Below are positions 61,101-64,000 of a DNA stretch of 64,000 nucleotides, piece by piece. Each line of letters starts with the position of its first letter. Position 1 is the stretch's first letter. The notes under the pieces are model-generated. The model did no database searches and was not told the origin of the DNA. It saw only the letters and a program-made list of their open reading frames with translations. Source of the DNA: Dasyornis broadbenti (lineage: Eukaryota > Chordata > Aves > Passeriformes > Dasyornithidae); the NCBI GenBank assembly GCA_013397935.1, contig VZRN01005622.1, positions 2,249,560-2,313,559 on the forward strand, written 5' to 3'. The translations under genes were made by a program, and so were the position numbers.

Positions 61101-62250
61101 CTGCTTTTACAGGAAAGGAAAAATTAAATGAAATCTGATTTCCCACACACCTTAGATTATATAAACAAAGGCCAGACTAAAGCCCGGATTGCACCTTGAA
61201 CCCTGCACTTCGTACATTAAAGTATGGTAATGTTCAAGTGTGTCAAACTCCTCGCCAGACTCTGTTGGTTGGATCACATTTATGGAGCTGGAGATGCTCC
61301 CTCTGGTGGCTCATCTGTCACTTGGCATCTTCTACATTTTTAAAAGCTGATTTTTGAGTATTCTGACGGATAAAACACTGGCAAGTGTTGGTTCAAATGA
61401 TGTTGGAAATGCAGCGATACTGTAGGAATGTCTGCAGTCTGCCTTTGCAGAGGGACTCTTTAAATATTGAATTGATTGTAGGCTGTTGATTCAAAAGTCA
61501 AAAATGAAAAGTCAAAGCTAAAGAATCACAAATTTCATGACACTGATACTTGTCTAAGAGTTTTGGAAGCCAGGTTACTGTTTTTCCTTGAATTTCAAAA
61601 TAGTGAGATTTAGAACAACTAAACAACATCTGCTGAAAATAAAAATATGTTACGTTTTCAGCGACCAAGAAATTAACTGCTCCAAAAATTTCTCCAGCTA
61701 GTTTAGAAAGACTTACTGACCAAAAAGTAATTTCTTTCCTGTTTTCAATGAAATTCCATGCCTTTGCTTTCAGTCTTAATGAATGTGTATTTTTTTTGTT
61801 ATTTGTCAAGCAACTGACAGTGTTCCAAATTGAGGCTTTTCATGTGCTTGATACTGCTAACTATGGCCATTCAGAAATTAGGTCTTGTTTCTGCTTCCTT
61901 TCCTGAGGGAAATTGGCCACTTGGTCATTCTATTATGATTTGAGAAACAAAAGTCTATTAGCCTTTAAAAACCAGTTTGGTTTTGGGGTTGTTTTTGCAT
62001 TTCTTACTGATGAAAACTTCCTTTTCATGCAGCAAGAAATACATAGTTCTTAATGTTCTGATCCAAACAGTTAATTATCAAGAAGTTCCTATGTTGTTAG
62101 ATCTATTTTAAAAGTCATGCCAGCTAGCCGTGATGTGCAGTTTCAGTCTGTAGTCTGAAGGTTTTCTTATTGTCCTGGGACAGCAGAATAATTTTTCACA
62201 TTTTTTTTTGCACAAAACATTGTTAGCCTGATGCAACCTCTGCATTCCTG
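58197..62250. other. Intergenic DNA, no gene seen
   Basis: AT-rich. Notable only for the RFX-like palindrome and TATA-like motif at 60972-61017 (listed separately). Short open frames have no homology. Confidence 0.6.
60972..61017 (+). promoter_or_regulatory. RFX-type X-box palindrome followed by a TATA-like motif
   Basis: GTTGCCATGGCAAT (60972-60985) matches the RFX-factor X-box GTTGCCATGGCAAC at 13 of 14 positions and contains a perfect 12-base palindrome. TATATAAG follows at 61010-61017. The pairing resembles a small promoter or enhancer module, but no transcript or open frame downstream supports a gene. Confidence 0.35.
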
Positions 62251-62692
62251 ACGGTGAAGGGCCTTGAGGGGAAGCTGTGCCAGGAGCAGCTGAAGTCACT
62301 TGGTCTCTTCAGCCTGGAGAGAAGGAGACTGAGGAGAGACCTCGTCACAGTCTGCAACTTCCTCATGAGGGGAAGAGGAGGGGCAGGCACTGATCTCTGT
62401 GGTGACAGCAACAGGATCTGGGGGACTGGCCTGAAATTGTGTCAGGGGAGGTTTAGGATGGATATCAGGAAAAGGTTTTCCACCCAGAGGGTGGTTGGGC
62501 ACTGGAAGAAGCGCCCCACAGAAGTGGTCACAGCTGTAAGCCTGCCAGAGTTCCAAAAGCATTTGGACAATGCTCTCAGGCACATGATGTGACTCTTGGG
62601 GTGTCCTGTGCAGGACCAGGAGTTGGACTCAATGATCCTTGTGGGTCCCTTACAACTCGGCATATTTTTTGATTTTGTCTGATTCTCTGATC
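62251..62692 (+). mobile_element. CR1 LINE 3' end, sense orientation
   Basis: Reads directly as an avian CR1 3' end: GGCCTTGAGGGGAAGC, CTTCAGCCTGGAGAGAAGGA, GACCTCGTCACAGTCTGCAA, GGTTTAGGATGGATATCAGG, CCCAGAGGGTGGTTGGGCAC, AGTTGGACTCAATGATCC and GGGTCCCTTACAACTC. A degenerate (ATTCTATG)n-like tail follows, ending near 62692. About 440 bases, 5'-truncated. Sequence is close to the standard CR1 pattern, so this is likely the youngest copy here. Confidence 0.9.
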
Positions 62693-64000
62693 ATGTCTGA
62701 GGCTCCTACTTCATGTTTTCAATCTGTTGGTTGATCTTAACAAATTTTGACAAAAGGTCAGATGTTTCAGATATATTTACAGTTTCCAGCTTAGCTTAAC
62801 TTCAAGAAAAACGTGGGCTGTTCCTGGAGAGGAGAGGCCATGCATTGCTGCTTCCTCCCTTACGCTGCTTTCACAATCCTGTGGCTCTGTGGTCACCAGA
62901 GTCCCCTGCTAATCTGGGTCAAAAATGAATCATTTCCAGGCCAGGCCAACTCAGAGGTGGATAAACAAGCTGACCATGTGGCGACAAGGTTTACCAGTGA
63001 TGGCAAGCAAGTCAAAGTGAGTTGTTGGGGAGACTGGCAGCAGGAGGACAGGGAGTCAGGGAATACTTGGTTCATTAACAGCTGGTTGTTAGATTGAGCC
63101 ACAAATCGTTACAGAGTCAGGCCTCCTTGGTTCTGATTTACACACAAATTTACTTGGTTTCCAGAGCTTTGTGCACAATAGCAGGAGCAAAGGTGAAGAG
63201 AGGGCTGGGGAAGCATCTCCAAGTGCAAACTTCTCCCTTGTGGACTATAACAAGGAGATTAATTTTTATTGTTCTTTTTCCTATTATCTTCACATTCTCA
63301 CATGGGAGAAGCTCAGTGAGGCCTGTGTAGCAGAAGAATCTGAACTGATGGCCTATTGTGCTTCGTGAAGAAAGGACAGTGTGGAGGAGAGATGAGAAGG
63401 AAAAAACTACTCAAAAAAGCCTTATGCCTCAGTCTTATGTGAATTTTCCTTTAAGCATGTTGTAGGCAGCATGCAAGAGTAATGTTTCCCTGTTGCTCAG
63501 TATTTAACTGTGGGCATGAAAGCAGCTTAATTTAATTAAACAGGTTAACAAATTAATTCAGACTCACATTAGTGATTTAAACATTTAGCTTGGTTTTCCA
63601 GAAGAGTCTTAGAGCACTTGTGGAAATGGAACTGTCTCTGTAGTTTCACAGATTGTAAAGACACTTCAGGTTCAATTTTGATTTAATAAGTCTTCAAGCA
63701 AAATGATAGCAGTAGAGTAGCAGCAGAATTGCCTTACAAGGTGCCTTTCACTGATAACAAAGCACAAGTAGTCCTGACTTGCCTTATATAGGGATGTTTT
63801 AAATTAAATTTCCTTGTCCTATAAGAGCTTCAGCTTCCGTTCAGCTTCAGCCTCTGTTGAAATGAATGTGTACTTCCACTCTGAGTACTCCGGTGAAAGG
63901 AGACCTCAGGGCTTAAAAAAAAAAAAAAAAAGTTGTCTGTTATAGAGTTTTTCCTTATGTTTGGGCACTCAGAACCCATCTCACGATAAAAACAAGTCCA
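62693..64000. other. Intergenic DNA to the window end
   Basis: No gene or repeat family recognised. Contains a short A run near 63916-63931. Confidence 0.6.

Noticed and set aside
38826..64000. Search for VGLL3 exons, the expected right-hand neighbour
   Set aside because: No stretch resembling its conserved TEAD-binding (TDU) domain or His-rich region was found; it probably lies beyond the window.

Overview
This is a vertebrate nuclear window, almost certainly avian. It holds several fragments of avian-type CR1 LINEs and a POU1F1 (Pit-1) gene that carries a 38-residue cassette exon absent from the mammalian protein. Two protein-coding genes are recognisable, placed tail to tail: POU1F1 on the + strand (coding 12756-23148) and CHMP2B on the - strand (coding 28237 up to about 38.2 kb). 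This matches the POU1F1-CHMP2B neighbourhood known from other vertebrates. I found no exons of the expected next neighbours (HTR1F on the left, VGLL3 on the right). A passerine is plausible but not shown.

Layout. 1-12.5 kb: POU1F1 upstream flank, non-coding as far as I can read, with one long pyrimidine microsatellite and a possible nuclear-receptor element. 12.49-12.76 kb: POU1F1 promoter, with a TAAT palindrome, a Pit-1-like site and a TATA box, then the 5' UTR. 12.76-23.15 kb: POU1F1, six constitutive exons plus one cassette exon. Every junction was checked for phase. The three N-terminal splice choices are all in frame and predict proteins of 297, 322, 335 or 360 residues. 23.15-28.24 kb: the two 3' UTRs and the gap between the converging genes, with candidate poly(A) sites for both. 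28.24-38.2 kb: CHMP2B exons 6 to 2, read on the - strand. The first coding exon (about 34 coding bases) is not visible and probably lies in the 146-base run of N at 38156-38301, inside a CpG island. 38.6-64 kb: about 25 kb of intergenic DNA with CR1 fragments, simple repeats, an old local duplication and a few isolated motif-level signals.

The genes are unrelated in function. POU1F1 is the pituitary POU-homeodomain factor that drives growth hormone, prolactin and TSH-beta. CHMP2B is an ESCRT-III subunit used in endosomal sorting and membrane scission. Most of the interest lies in POU1F1 isoform architecture: a beta-type alternative acceptor, a cassette exon with a non-canonical GC donor, and a possible internal start. 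A 105-bp diverged direct repeat beside the CHMP2B CpG island is also notable because one copy keeps CpGs that the other has lost. I see no clearly new multi-gene system here.
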